This document shows, one piece after another, positions 1 to 12,789 of a stretch of DNA of 64,000 bases (position 1 is the first letter of the stretch; each line of letters begins with the position of its first letter). Position numbers and translations under genes: made by a program. This stretch comes from Diploscapter coronatus (Eukaryota; Nematoda; Chromadorea; Rhabditida; Rhabditidae): positions 78,569,249-78,633,248 of the forward strand of contig OZ038423.1 of NCBI GenBank assembly GCA_964036155.1. Direction: 5' to 3'. Under the pieces are notes generated by a model. It did not search any database. It was given only the letters and a program-made list of their open reading frames with translations, and was not told the origin of the DNA.

Positions 1-1822
1 GATTTGAACATGATCGAATCAACTCACAAATTTCCCGTCTTTCACGAAGTCTTTCTCGGAAGCATTCTGGATTTGGATTCAAGAATCGCTGATGCTGATG
101 TGGTCGTTTCTACCGAAGTGTAGGTTTTTCGTAGAATGAATTTGGCTTTTATCGAATTCTATACGAATTTCGTCGATTTATGAAGGATTTTTGAAACATA
201 CATGGTGCGGTTTTTGAAAGTGTCGATTTTATTCAATTTTTCCAGCATCGAGCACATGACGTTGGAGAACGCAACGGAATTCGCCGAGACGGTTCTGCTG
301 AAATACCAACCGCGAATTTTTATCATGTCGACACCGAACACGGAGTACAACAAGGTGTTCAATCCGGTCGAGGAGGGCCAGCCCCCGTTCCGTCATGCCG
401 ACCACCACTTTGAGTTCAACAGGGATGAGTTCTTTACCTGGTATGATTTTTTCTGATTTTATTTTGTTTTTTTTTCGAAAAAAAAATAAATATTTTATCG
501 AGGAAATAATAACGTTGTGTGAAATGATCAATTTTTGACTAGTGAATCTGAAAATCTCGCCCCTTCGTATTTTGAATCGATTTTCTGTAAAAATCCAAAT
601 TTTCTTGTGAAATTATAGATTTTTGTTTATCGTAACTGGAAACTTTGATCGATAAAAACTGAAATTAAAAAAATCCTAATTTTAGGGTCTACAAACTGAT
701 GGAGAAAACCAACGAGGTCTACGAATTCGAGATAGAATACGTCGGTGAAATTCGAGGTTCGATTTAAAAAATTTTTCCAAAATTTGAATTTTTACATCCT
801 ATTTTCAGGCTATGAATATCTGGAGGGCGCCACTCAATTCGTGACATTTTGGAAAACCGAGAATGCGGCTAAAGAAAAGCTGGAGAAAGTCGAAATTGAG
901 GGAAAAAATTTCAAATTGGTAGTTGTTCTGTTTTTAAATTTACTTCTTAAAGGATATAGCATAGAATTTGAATTTCACATATTTACAGAAAACATATTCC
1001 ATCTTTAGGCTTTCTTTGGATGAAATTATTTACTTCCTTTAATTAGGATTTTTAAATCTTTTAGAAAGAAATCTATCTTTGAATCTTCTTTCCATAAAAT
1101 TTTAATTTTAAAACAAAGTTTTTTTTATTTTGAAATTTCAGGTTGCCAACGACATTTTGCCATTCGGCCTCCGTCAATTGGTATTCGGCAAAATCACTGA
1201 GCAACTCATCGACTTCCTCAATGAAATGAGCTATGAGAAAATGGACGAAATGCGAGATGTTAGTTTTTGTTATTTTTATTTTTGGACGTTTCAAAAAGCC
1301 TATTTATTTATTTAGAATAAATTCAAGTGTAATTTAGCGTTAATTTTCAATATTTTACTTATCAGAGAATGAAGTAATCAAATACTTGATCATCATTTCT
1401 ATTGAAAACTAAAAAGTGCGGCACTAAAATTTTGAACTTAAACAAATCTACTTTCAGCCCGAAATGCCGAATTGGTGGATGATCTCCCGCGCAGAAATCA
1501 CCAAACGAGCCAAATTGCCGGAATTTCTCTTCAAGAATGGTCTTATAACTGAGGACATCATTTTGTGAGTTATTGAAATTTTCTAATAAATGCTTCTATG
1601 TTTCGAACTATCCGTAAATTTGAAATGTCGATTTTTGATTAGTGATTCTGTTTCGTGTAAATAAATTTATTCAGCAACATTATCGCGCTGGGAACGAGGC
1701 GCACGGTCAAATACGGGAACTACGAGAACGATTTCAAATTCGCCTTCTCACGACCTGAAAAAATCCAGCTTCTGATCAACGACATCAAGAGATACCAGAA
1801 AATGCACTTGCAGGATGGATAA
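1..1822 (+). CDS. henn-1: Small-RNA 2'-O-methyltransferase HENN-1 (3' part; 5' end outside window)
   Basis: HEN1-family enzymes add a 2'-O-methyl group to the 3' end of small RNAs (piRNAs and some siRNAs in nematodes), protecting them from decay. Eight exon segments are visible: 1-119, 246-440, 686-756, 809-918, 1142-1258, 1458-1564 and 1675-1822, all joined in phase with mostly TTTCAG acceptors (the first starts before the window). The first junction rebuilds the metal-binding motif EVIEHM, and the same domain carries the second signature FRHADHHFEFNR; together these supply the Glu-Glu-His...His set that coordinates the metal in HEN1. Downstream sequence (for example EYVGEIRGYEYLEGATQF) continues the family fold, and the protein ends LQDG before a TAA stop. 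The N-terminal region and promoter lie upstream of the window. It is convergent with the small minus-strand gene that follows. Family assignment is firm; exact donors at GTAGTT and GTTCGA sites are inferred from phase. Correction to the count: seven segments are listed. Confidence 0.92.
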
Positions 1823-2532
1823 ACGATTTTTTAACTCGGTATTAAAAATACTCTAAGTCAGTTTCGGGTAATAATTTCAAATTTCTTTAAAGAACTTGTA
1901 TTTTTAAAGCATTCGATTTGAAAGAACGAGTAATGATTTTATCGGGATAAAATTTTATTTTGAACTTTTTCCTAATCAAGAATCATTAAAATATCTTTAC
2001 AATGATTTCAGCAGTTGTTGATTATTATCTTTAAAACCCAAAGTTACTTGAAAGAACAACTTCGATTGATCATAGAAATAATCTAAACCTATTTTAACTC
2101 TATTTTCGCTATGAAAACATTGATTTTCAGTTTATTAATTTTGATATGTAAATATAGGGAAAAGAGCCCGGTCACACGATAAAAACCTGCAGTCAAAACA
2201 CAGAAAGAATGCAGGAAAATTTGTCCAAGAAAATATCGTCGAGTTTCACGGAAAATTACAAAATCGCGGTTAGGATCCCTCAAATAGTCGAAAATCAAAT
2301 ATCATTCGAAATCACTAAAATAGTGTAGAAAAGGGGTGCGTATTTTCGCACACATGGCATGATATATGAAATAGGGCCATATTCCTGACCGCTATCATTG
2401 ATGAGATCGATTAACTAAAGTAGTCTCATCTTAAACATAAGCAATTAGGGGAAAACATTGATAAATTTCAAAACGAACGCAGAAAAAGTGACGAGAAAGT
2501 TTAGTTCGGTATCTTTCACCACACTAATTTTT

Positions 2533-2990
2533 TCATGTTCCTTTTCTTGACTTCTCGTGATTTTCAATTTTTCGAGAGATTTCGAATTGTATTACCGGAT
2601 CCGTAAATTTCTTAGCGGCCACAATTAAACCAATAATGTTAGTATTAGAGAAAGCTTCTCTGAATCCGATCAGAAATTCGTCGTAATCGAATTCGCCTTC
2701 GCACTCTAAGGTTACATAACCACCGCGACTAAATATATTATTTCGAAAAGTTATGCCAAGTCAACTTACCCATTCTTATAAAATTCGTCGATATAAATGC
2801 CGTAGAAATATTTCGCATTTTCAGTGTCTCTGATATAAAGTTGAAACTTCGCGAATGGAAGTTTATTTTTCAGATCTAGCTTAATGGCATGATAGAATCG
2901 CAGATATTTAGGGAATAGGGGTTTGGATTTAAAATAATCCATAAACTTTTCTAGCTCTTTTCGTTCAGTGATCAATCTAGTTGGAAGCAT
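2533..2990 (-). CDS. Small two-exon protein, possible GLYAT-N-like fragment
   Basis: Two exons, 2770-2990 and 2533-2728, join across a GTAAGT donor and a TTTAG acceptor to give about 138 residues starting MLPTRLITERKELEKFMDYF and ending EKSRKGT. The same frame is open further upstream to 3155 with a hydrophobic stretch (ILSTFIHLALFILSLNLF), so a longer N-terminus is possible; I chose the Met at 2990 because the coding character begins there. The pattern of a Phe/Tyr-rich N-terminal module followed by an acidic strand reminds me of the N-terminal half of nematode glycine-N-acyltransferase-like proteins, but no acetyltransferase core follows. It could be a lineage-specific gene, a truncated member of that family, or a decaying copy. 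Function unknown. Confidence 0.55.
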
Positions 2991-5139
2991 TTTAAAAGAG
3001 TTTTTGAATAAGTTTAAACTCAGAATGAATAATGCCAAATGAATGAATGTCGATAAAATTGGAACTGATGAACCATTTATGGCCTGATACCAATGTGTTG
3101 AAAAATAACTCAAGGAATTCACGTAGCATCCGTTTGATTGATTACATTTTGACATGAAAAACGTAAGAAGTGTCTGTTCACTCTTCGTTCATCGAAGTCG
3201 ATTTCAGAAAAGTATTGAAACTATCATTATCATTGAATATAAATCTAAAATTAAGGAATAGCCAAAAATTCTACGATGAATTAAATTCAAAACAATGAGT
3301 TAACCTGAACACACGCATAAACAGATTATTATTCAGAAAATATATCCTTTACCGGGTTGCAAGATATCTACATAAAATCTTTTTTAAAAAAATCTCCCTT
3401 TAGTATTAAATTAATACCTTTATCTTCACTATTTTCATAACCTCTTCTAGTATTTGTATCTTAGGCTAGAAATCTTTCGCCTTTTTCTAATTGCCTGAGT
3501 TCCTTCTAAAGTACTTCTAAATAATCCTCTATTTCTCGACCTCATTTATTCGATGCATATTCCTTTCGTTAGGCTCATTGCACGAATTCTCTAGGTAATT
3601 TCCCTCTTCGCCCATTTTTCCTCTTAAGATCCCCTATGTTTGGTTTTGGTGCGTGTCGATAACGAATTCATATAATACACCGTCTGCACAAACTAACTTC
3701 CTCATTTTGCCATGCGAACTTCTTCTTACTCAAAAATGCGTCATCTCTTCTGCATTAGAGTAATCAGGGTGAATGAGATACGCTAAAATTTGTACCTGTA
3801 GAAAATACTACGTCGTTGGCAGGTGATTTTGTGATATTTAAATTTTGAAATTTTACGCAATACACATTTTTGGCAATTTGTGTGTAGTAGTGCTGATATC
3901 TCATACAATTTCCTTTCATTTGAGCCTGAATATTGATTGTGAAAAATTTTAAAAATAAAAAACTAATTTTGCCGTATTTTCTTTAATAGAAGCTCCCCGA
4001 AGGCCAACTTTGAGGGTCCAAACTCCTAATTTGCGTTAGGTATGCGTTCTAAAAGTGTATAGATATTCGAAATATGGACTCGACATTTAATAATATGTAT
4101 GGCCTATATAGATTTCGATACGATTTTAAGATGATATGACCGGCTAAATACGAAAAGCTAGGAGGGGGCTTCTAGTAGAGAAAATACGGTAATTTTACAG
4201 ACGAAATTTTGTTCTTCATTTATTATTCTTAGTTCTTCGATCTTAAATAATGTTTGATTGTGGAGTAAATTAATAACGATAAAATGTATAAATAAGCAGC
4301 TCCGGAGATTTTATTCTGTTCATAAATGTTCGTAATTCTTTAAAAAAATATCTTATGACAGCTTCATTTTGCGCTTTTTCATATTTTACGCTTGAGTAAG
4401 TTAATATATCGATAGAATGAAATAAGGAAGGGAACAGAGTGCATTGGGCCTAATTAATTTGCCACGTTGTGCATCTAACATTTTCAGACACTCGGAGGGA
4501 TTCTTCCCTTTTTCTGTTTTACTTCTTCGTTTTTTCGCATTTTCTATTTCTTTGTAATTCATCCGTTTCTAGAATGGGAGTGTTTCTGCACTCAATATAT
4601 TACAGCTATTTTATCGATTTTACTTTTTAAGCCATTATTTTTATTGTAAACCCATTATATCTCGAATATTTAATCCTTAGAAACTAAGTTTAAGCCGCTA
4701 TTATTCTTCGTAAATCCATTGCTAATAACTAAATATACACCAGACTTTTAAAAAACTAAAGTCTATGCAAATTGTTTAGATTATGAGAATGTAGTAGACA
4801 TCGTATTTTTAGAAGATCCTGGTCCAAAATATTCTCATTTTTAATTTTCTGTTTGGAATTGATTGTCTTCTTCCTGAACATTCTAATAATTCATATGCTG
4901 AGCATGGATCAGGAATTATTTTTAGACAGACGGGCTATAAAAATTAGGGATTTATTGGGGGTTTGGATAGGTTTATCTTGATTATTTGAAGTGAATGAGA
5001 TGATTAGAAATGTGAGAAAGGTTCATAAATCTATTTTTCGCTTAAATTTGCTCGCTTGAAAATGCTAACAATTTGATTCTGTAAATTCACGATAGGTGCA
5101 GGTTTTTATAACTTGTTTCTTTAGAAATTCAAACATCAG
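2991..5139. other. Intergenic, no gene seen
   Basis: AT-rich DNA with no exon series that I can join in phase. Short open frames exist but lack splice context and coding-like composition. Confidence 0.6.
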
Positions 5140-5435
5140 TTCAAATTTGTTAGGTTTTTCTAAATTTAACAATTAGGGCGATTTAGAAGATTTTTACAAA
5201 GAAAATTTGCATTAGAAAAGATTTCTGTCCTAAATTTGGTAACATTTAGCAATTTGAAGCACATTTTCAGAACTTTTCATCAAGATTTGAGAATTAGAGT
5301 AGATTTTCTGGAAGAATTTACTAGCATTTAGGAATGGAAAGCATATTTTCAAGATTCGTCATGAATAATTTGAACTAGAGTAGATTTTCGGCCTAAATTT
5401 ACTAAGGTTTAGCCATGAAGCATACGTTTTCTTGG
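5140..5435. repeat. Degenerate tandem repeat, period about 82 bp
   Basis: Successive units at about 5150-5230, 5231-5311, 5312-5393 and 5394-5432 share the order AAATTTACTAGCATTTAG ... GAAGCATATTTTC ... TAGAGTAGATTTTC. The last unit is truncated. Divergence between units is substantial, so the array is old. Confidence 0.6.
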
Positions 5436-8400
5436 TTGGGCAGCGAAGTGTGGCAACCAGTGTTTGCAGCTGGAGAATCTGTGTCCTTCTGCGTTTGGCT
5501 CGTTCCATAACTCAATTTACCCCTTTGCAGGCTCGTTTTCAAGTCGATTGCCTCTCAACTTATATCCCCCTTCCTCTTCTTCCCCTTCCCTTTCAGTTTC
5601 ATAATCTCGGATTCCAAGAATCTGGATAAATCCTACACACTTAAACCTACGCAGTTTTATCTCCTCTAGATCTTTCTAGATATAAATTTTTAATTTAAAG
5701 TTACTATAGGCGAGCTGTATACATGATTCGGTCTATTATTCAGAAATGAAACGCTTGTAGATCAGCAGATCTTTATGTTGAATATTGAACTCAAATAATT
5801 TTCAGCCAGATGTGCAAAAAAAGCGCAACCGTAGTGCGGTACGCTGCTATGGCCTATTTTTGGGTGCAATGACAGAAATTTACAAAATTTTACAGTACGA
5901 CCGCAGTTGCAAATTTCATAGAGGGTTGTCGTCTGTCGTCGATGCGCAAATATTTGAGTATTTATGTGAGTCGATTTCCGACTCATTGGATCTCTTCTTG
6001 ATCTATTATTTAGAAATCACTTCTAAATTTCATAGTTCTGTCATCATACACACTAACAAAATTAGCTAGTTTTTACTCATTCAGTCTCCGCGGTATAATG
6101 AGCATCTAATTCTAAATCAGCGCAACCACAGTTCTGCAGTCATTCTCCCAGAATGTCGATGTAAATGCGTGAGTGTGAATGACGTCGAAATGGAGAGGAG
6201 TGCAGGGGATATTTCTGTCCAGAACTTCCTCATTTACTCCAATTCCATTACATTTCTATTCACTCTAAAAAGTTAGTCTGGTTTTGCTGATTTTTCTCAA
6301 AACAAGAATTTTTCAACTTCAAAGTGGAATGAAATTAATTTGAGATTTACTAAAGCGAATTTTTTAGCAATCTCAAAATCATACAATATCGCGTAACTTG
6401 AAGAGATAGCATGCTAAAGTGAGAGTTTCCCTATTATCTCCGAACCTACATATTATTTCGCTATGTTACAATCCTGTAACATTCCCGAATGCCAAATTTT
6501 TGCGTTTTTAGGTGAATTGTAAGTTAAAACTGATAATAATTTTCCCATTTTGTACTACCTCGTTCCAGACTTCCCATTCCTCATACATTTTCAGTGCTAG
6601 TATCATTTTTTCCTATTCATGTGTTTATTTGTGTTCGAGACTCAAATCTTCTCCATTTTATTCATCTAATCCATTCATTCAGTTCTGTGGTGTTGTTTTC
6701 CATTTCTTCTTGTTTTCTAGGTATAATTCAGTTAATTCCTTCCATTTTGTATTTTCTGCTTCCCTACGTCTCTTCACTCTTATCTCAGTTAATTCCAATC
6801 TCTAATTTACCCGCAGCTTTATTCTCGGCTCGACTAAGTTTCTGTTAATCCCTTCACTTCGCGTTTGCACTAAATAACATACTTTAACACTTCAGCACAT
6901 TCAAATTTGTATATGATTTTGTAGAAATTCGCATTAGTCTGTACTTCTTATGATTTTGAGTTAGAGCAGTATCTAAAATCTAGTTTCTTGAAATCTTTTA
7001 AATACGAAAAATTAATCTCTTATGTTAAAATAAATCTCCATAACTTTTTTTGAAATGATGTCTAACTCTCAGAAGTTATATCTCGAGTTTTTCAGTCGAT
7101 ACTACGATACTCTGTGATGACAAAATTCATTCTTCTGTGTTCATTTGAAAATACCTAATCACTACATAAATCTTCCAATCAGGAATAGTCGAGTTTTTTC
7201 TAGCTAATCAAATTCCTAATAATTGTCCAACTCTCAACTCGCAATCAATCCTACATCTAGTTTGCATCTCTTGCAGCGGGTTTCCTAATCAATTATTCCA
7301 GTCTGAGACTGAGGGATTTCAGACCTTTTTCTCGGCTCTACTTTATCTCCTTTTCCTATATCCATTCACGTGTTATCTTCTCTTCTCTTCCTTCTTCATT
7401 TGCAGTTATTCGTTTTCTGCCCTTTGCATGTTTTCTCTTCCCTCTTCCTTCTGCTTTCTCCATTTGAGAATGTTTATTTTATTTTATATCGCTCCGACTT
7501 CATAGACTTTAACCAACTAAACATAAAAATCTGCAAAAAAAAAGACTTCTTCCAGATGTTTTCAGTTCCTGACTTTTGAAATCTCAGAGTAGTTATCATC
7601 GTTTTTAAATGAACTTTCATTGCAAACTAACGTCATTATTTATTTTCTCTAGATTACCTATGTTTTTTTAAAAATATATTTTTGAAGAAGAAAATTTCAA
7701 ATAGCCCTGCCCTATTCCCAAAAGTGATATCACATTCATTGATATATCAGTGAGAAATATTACATCTTTTGGTTGGTTAAGGTGATTTCTACGAAGTTCT
7801 GATTCTTAATTCTTATTTTTTGTCTCAGCACCTCAATTTTCACTCCCCTCAAGGCGTGCTCAATCTTGCTCAGGAGTTTTGAGTGCAGATTGAAAAGCCC
7901 CACTTTTGGCTTTGCCCATGAAAGGGCAATTTGTTGATCGGTGCTGCAGGACTTCAGAAGCAATTCTTTAGGAAAAAGCAATCAGCACTTGCCTTCTCAC
8001 ACTCGTGTTCATGCTCTGCAATCAGGCAGGAACTTTATCCCTTGAAATGAGAATTTTATCATCATTTGACCTATGATTAGGTATAGAAGCTGAGAACAGT
8101 CCATATTATATAACCGTCAAGATTGTCTTAGAAAATCCACTAAAACTCATTTATACTCTGCAATCTAGAGATTATTCTTGTAATTCGAATTTATTATCGT
8201 CATTTAATCTAGGCTTATTTTGGAATAGCTATGAGGTTTTCTCTTTATCGACACTATTTCACTCGAAAGAGAGAATTGAATGTTTGAGGATTGCGATATT
8301 TCATGACATCTTGCTAGATTGATCATAGATAGGGTATACTTTCTCCACATCATTCTCGATGGTCGCGTAAAATATTTGGATCGAAGTCATAGTGAATCCA

Positions 8401-9346
8401 AGAAACCGCTAAAAGTTCGTGAATTTTCATAAACTTATGGAGTATATTATGAACTGCATTATCCTTCCAAAAATCATTTAGTCTAGTGATAAATCATAGG
8501 TGCAGAACACTGACCATATTATAAAGCGGCCAAACCTGCTCAGAAAATCAACTAACCTAACCCATTTTCCTTCTCTGCATCGTAATCTCGATCTCATTTA
8601 ATTCCTCTCTTCTTTCCTCTTTCCTTTTATCATTTCCCTTCTCTCCTCCTCTGGATATTTCGAATCCCATATCTCCTTGGCAACGGCTTATCCTCGTCCC
8701 TGTATCTGCCCAACTTTCCTTTTCCTCTCTCGTTTACATCTGACTTTGCTTCAGAGTTTTGCATGCAATGTGTAAATTACTATGTGTCGGCATTTTCTTG
8801 CATTTTTTGCATGTATTCGAATTGATTTTCAAATTTAAGAATTCTCATAAATTACTACAGCATTTACGTAACTTATTAATTTCTATAATTAACGCACTGA
8901 TCAATATTTCATAACGTCTACAATTGAGTACATTATCGCACATTTTCTAAATTACTACACATTCAGAAGGTCTATTGATTTTAAGAGCAATGTATGAATT
9001 CTATGTTCCACATTTTTGACATTTTTCTTCCATAGGATTATTCATTTTCATGAATTATTACTTAACCTATACTATCCATTGGTTTTTATAAATAATATGC
9101 AAATCTTCATAATCTTGTATCTAAATGATTATATTATCTTTTTATTCACAAGTCATTTGGCATTTATGCAATTTCTTGATTGTCTCAAGTTTTTTCTTTC
9201 AAAAATATTTTTTCGAACGTCAATATAGATGCTACTTGTCATTAATATTCGCATAGCAAGGCATTTTTCTACGGCGGTTTATGCTAAATTATTCAATTTA
9301 GAAATTAATTGTTCACTCTTATGCGCTTTGGATAAAATGACCAATA
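5436..9346. other. Intergenic with pyrimidine-rich tracts
   Basis: No convincing gene. C/T-rich tracts on the plus strand occur around 5565-5600, 6540-6840, 7330-7470 and 8570-8740. A pair of diverged direct repeats (about 8080-8165 and 8493-8590) shares CCATATTATA and CTCTGCA blocks in the same order. The last few hundred bases may include the ncs-1 promoter, but I cannot point to specific sites. Confidence 0.5.
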
Positions 9347-10341
9347 ATGGGGAAGAGCAATAGCAAATTGAAGAACGAGCAAGTCAAGAAGTTGGCTGAA
9401 CAGACTTATTGTGAGATTTACTACGATTTTCCATTCACCTTTATTATTATTTCTAAATTATGCATTTTTATTTTATGCATAATATAGTGGAAGATACAAA
9501 ATTTCTACGTTCCTAATCATAACTCGCTTGTTATTTAAATTATTTCAGTTACCGAAAAGGAGATCAAGCAATGGTACAAGGGATTTCAGCGAGATTGCCC
9601 TAGTGGAGTTCTGAGTGAAGCTGTAATTCAGTCCTTTATCGAAACAAAGTGAAAAGTCTTTGAATTCAGGGCTTCCAAAAGATCTACAAGCAATTCTTCC
9701 CGCAGGGCGATCCGTCGTGTTTCGCCTCTTACGTCTTCAAAGTGTTCGACGAAAACAAGGACGGCGCTATTGAATTTCACGAATTCATAAAGGCACTGTC
9801 GATTACTTCTAGAGGGAATCTCGACGAGAAATTACACTGTAATCCTTATTCCTCTTTTTCCTATTTTTGGAAAGTTCACTTAATTTAAGCATAAAAAAAC
9901 TGAATAGAGAAATAAATGAATTTCCATGAGGATATTTTTGCAATTTTCGAATAATAAACTCATTTTCAGGGGCCTTTAAACTATACGACCTTGATCAAGA
10001 CGGCTTCATAACTCGAAGTGAAATGCTAGCGATAGTGGATGCGATCTATAAAATGGTCGGGGCGAGCGTGAAATTGCCCGATGAGGAATCCACGCCCGAG
10101 AAAAGAGTCGATCAGATTTTCAGGAAAATGGATAAGGTCAATTTTCTTTCTTTCTGTCTGCAAAGTTCGCGTCATTTTTTTTCCAAAATTGATGAATTTC
10201 CCAAATCAATGGTTTTGTTAATCGTCATTTCGTTTCCAGAATAACGACGCCCAATTGACGCTGGATGAATTCAAGGAGGGTGCCCGCTCCGATCCGAGCA
10301 TCGTTCACGCTTTAAGCCTATACGAGGGCTTATCTTCTTAA
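9347..10341 (+). CDS. ncs-1: Neuronal calcium sensor 1
   Basis: NCS-1 is an EF-hand Ca2+ sensor that binds membranes through an N-terminal myristoyl group and modulates neuronal signalling and behaviour in nematodes. Exons 9347-9410, 9549-9622, 9670-9838, 9970-10136 and 10240-10341 give 191 residues, the same length as the C. elegans protein as I remember it. The start MGKSNSK is a myristoylation signal. EF1 is degenerate (CPSG region), as in the whole family; EF2 ([12 protein letters not shown]), EF3 ([12 protein letters not shown]) and EF4 ([12 protein letters not shown]) carry canonical loops. The C-terminus [14 protein letters not shown] is diagnostic for NCS-1. Exon 4 uses a non-standard AAG|GTCAAT donor, required by phase and homology. 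Confidence 0.97.
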
Positions 10342-11366
10342 TTCTCATTTTCTATTGTTTTATTTGTGGTGTTTCCGCATATCAATATCTTCAGCTTTGT
10401 GTGTATCTCTCTTCTAAATCTAATGGATTTCCATGATAGCATGGTATTATCAATCTCTAATCAGTGGAATTTCCCGACGACTTCTTGATGACGGTCTGCT
10501 CAAAATCTCCCCGGTGGCAATCCATATAATTCTCTAAATTAATTACCATTGAATTAACAAATATTCGTAATTTATCGTAGATAGGTATAATTATTGCAGT
10601 AATACTCAATATTTTGTCGCAATTTATTTTGATGAGTTTATTTAGCCATTTAAGGATCTAATGACTGTTGTACACATTTCGGTTCTAAAAGACGAACTAT
10701 TTTCGTATTGATTAATAAAAATTCGAGAAATTAATGAAACAGCTCAAAAGTATGTCTAGATAATGTAAAAAAAGTCATGTAATTGTCTTATCATTGAACG
10801 AGTCACAGTTTGATGACAACTAGTGAAAGAAATCAAAGAGAAAGGCGCCAATTTGACGGCAGAAAAGACAAAAACAAATCAAAACAAAGTAATTAGCCAT
10901 TTGAAGGTCGTTTAACAGGTCAAATTATATAATATTTTAAAAATAATACAAATTTAGCAGCATCTTAAAATTAAAATAATCACGATGGTAGAATCTATAA
11001 ATTATTCAATAGCCATAAAAATTGATCAAGGAAACTCAATCATTTCACGTTTCATGTAACCTGTCACTTTTCAATCAAATCACTTAGTTGACACTGCTAA
11101 TTGTTGTCAGATTTAACAAGGGAAAAAATCGAAATCAGAGGGAGAAAATTTGGTGAGAAAAATGTCAAACAGAAGAAGAAACACGATCATTCAAACAAAC
11201 TGATGAGTTTGGCGATGTTCAGTGCATTTTCAAATTTATATTTCGGGCAGTGTATACTATTCTATTTTTTGTTAATTTTTATTATCAAGCATAATTTTAA
11301 ACTCGGTTTGTTTTTAACTTTTATTTCAGATTTTCCAGTTTCTAGTCTGAAATACCGAAATAAGAA
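10342..11366. other. Intergenic between ncs-1 and a small secreted-protein gene
   Basis: AT-rich, with no exon recognised. A good acceptor (TTTTATTTCAG) ends at about 11330, 37 bases before the next start codon; it could be a trans-splice acceptor or the end of a 5' UTR intron. Confidence 0.5.
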
Positions 11367-12470
11367 ATGCCATATTCAGTTTCCGGAATTGTAGCCCTGT
11401 TTTTGCTGTTGCTCGCGATGAAAACAGTCGATGCTGAATCTCCACAAATACAAATGGAAAATGACTCCCTTCCTGTGGGCGAAATACAAGGTAATCGAAT
11501 TAGGAATTTAATTAAATAAAATCAAAATTATATTTGTGGAATAGCTTAGCCATCAAAAGTTTGAAACAAATATGATTGTGAATAACCTGGATAGTTCAAT
11601 TATCGTGAACCAATTTGAAATAAACTTGTCAGGAGTTTAAAATTCACTTGAAAGGATATCTGTGCAAAATGGCATTCAAATTTTCTTGCATTATGTGAGC
11701 GTAGGAAGCCATAACTCATTATTACGCTCAGCGAAAACTCCTTCTCTGATCAATTGTGGATTAGTCCTACATCAATGTGAGAGATCGGGGATCGCGATCG
11801 TTCCCAAAAATTGAGAAGAATTCTCGAAAAATCGACGATCAAGCTTCAAATATTGTTGACGCTGAAATTTTGGAGATCGAAAACGAGGAGAGAAAGGAGC
11901 GATTTTAGGCCAGTCTCCTTTTCACGTGTTATTTCTCGATTTCCTAATCGCTAAAAATAACTGCACCACTTTGCACGCGCCTCCTAGATTTGGGCATCAA
12001 CAATAACCCTCTATGGTCGCGGTAGGTTATCAGCGATTATTCGAGGATCAATGTAGGGCTACTTGAGGACTTCACAATTTTAGGAATAATCCCCAATTGT
12101 TCACATTGATGTGCAGGACTGATCCACGATTAATCGAGGAAAGGATTTTCGCATAGCGATTGTCCAAACTTTTGACCAACACTTTATTATTCTTACTTAT
12201 GAAAGATGATAAGTTTAGGAAGCTATGAAAATCTGAATTTAAATATTCTCATATTTATATTTTCATGTGAATATTCTGTAAGCCATTCGATCGTGACCAT
12301 TGACGTATCATTTAATAAAATTCGTATACTTTCATTTAATAAATTAATTATGTTTTGCAGGCAGTCGTGTCATAGCAGTATTTCACGGATCATCAGAGCC
12401 AATCAAGGATGATTTTCAACGGAAATCATCAGAAACAGACCCTCTCGATAAATTTGGAATTGAAAGTTAG
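11367..12470 (+). CDS. Small secreted protein, unknown function
   Basis: Two exons (11367-11490 and 12361-12470) encode 77 residues. The N-terminus is a clear signal peptide: basic-poor start MPYSVSG, hydrophobic core IVALFLLLLAM, and a likely cut after VDA. The mature part is about 53 residues, acidic and hydrophilic (ESPQIQMENDSLPVGEI...; end DPLDKFGIES). It has no cysteines and only one possible basic processing site (QRKSS), and no C-terminal Gly for amidation, so it is not a standard neuropeptide precursor. A TTTTATTTCAG acceptor precedes the start and AATAAATAATA follows the stop near 12646, consistent with a real transcript. The intron carries a foldback element. No family recognised. 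Confidence 0.6.
11546..12186. mobile_element. Nested foldback elements in the intron of the small secreted gene
   Basis: The outer arms are long imperfect inverted repeats. CATCAAAAGTTTG near 11550 pairs with CAAACTTTTGACC near 12168, and 11727-11788 (GGATTAGTCCTACATCAATG) pairs with 12095-12163. Inside, about 11857-12013 is a family B element, ending in GGGCATCAACAATAAC, in reverse orientation relative to the copy at 46043-46207. The arrangement suggests one element inserted into another. No transposase is encoded. Confidence 0.65.
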
Positions 12471-12789
12471 TCGACAAGGATAAGGCGATCTTTCAACGTG
12501 TGTTTGGAAATGTTTGTATCTTGTCATGCGACAATTTTTGGAAGATATCGTGTAAATAGTTTCTTTTTCGTCGGAAGTTCTCAGTGCCTTAGCTTTATTT
12601 CATGAGTTTGAGATACTTTCTAATTTAAGTTGAACATTTGTATGTAATAAATAATATTTTATCCCAAAATGTTTATTTCAAATCGAACAATGTGTGCAAG
12701 AATGATCTATGAGATACGTTAAATGTGTTCGGATATCGATTAACCCGTATGTAATTATTAAATATCCTAGTACTTGGTTTTGATTGAAA

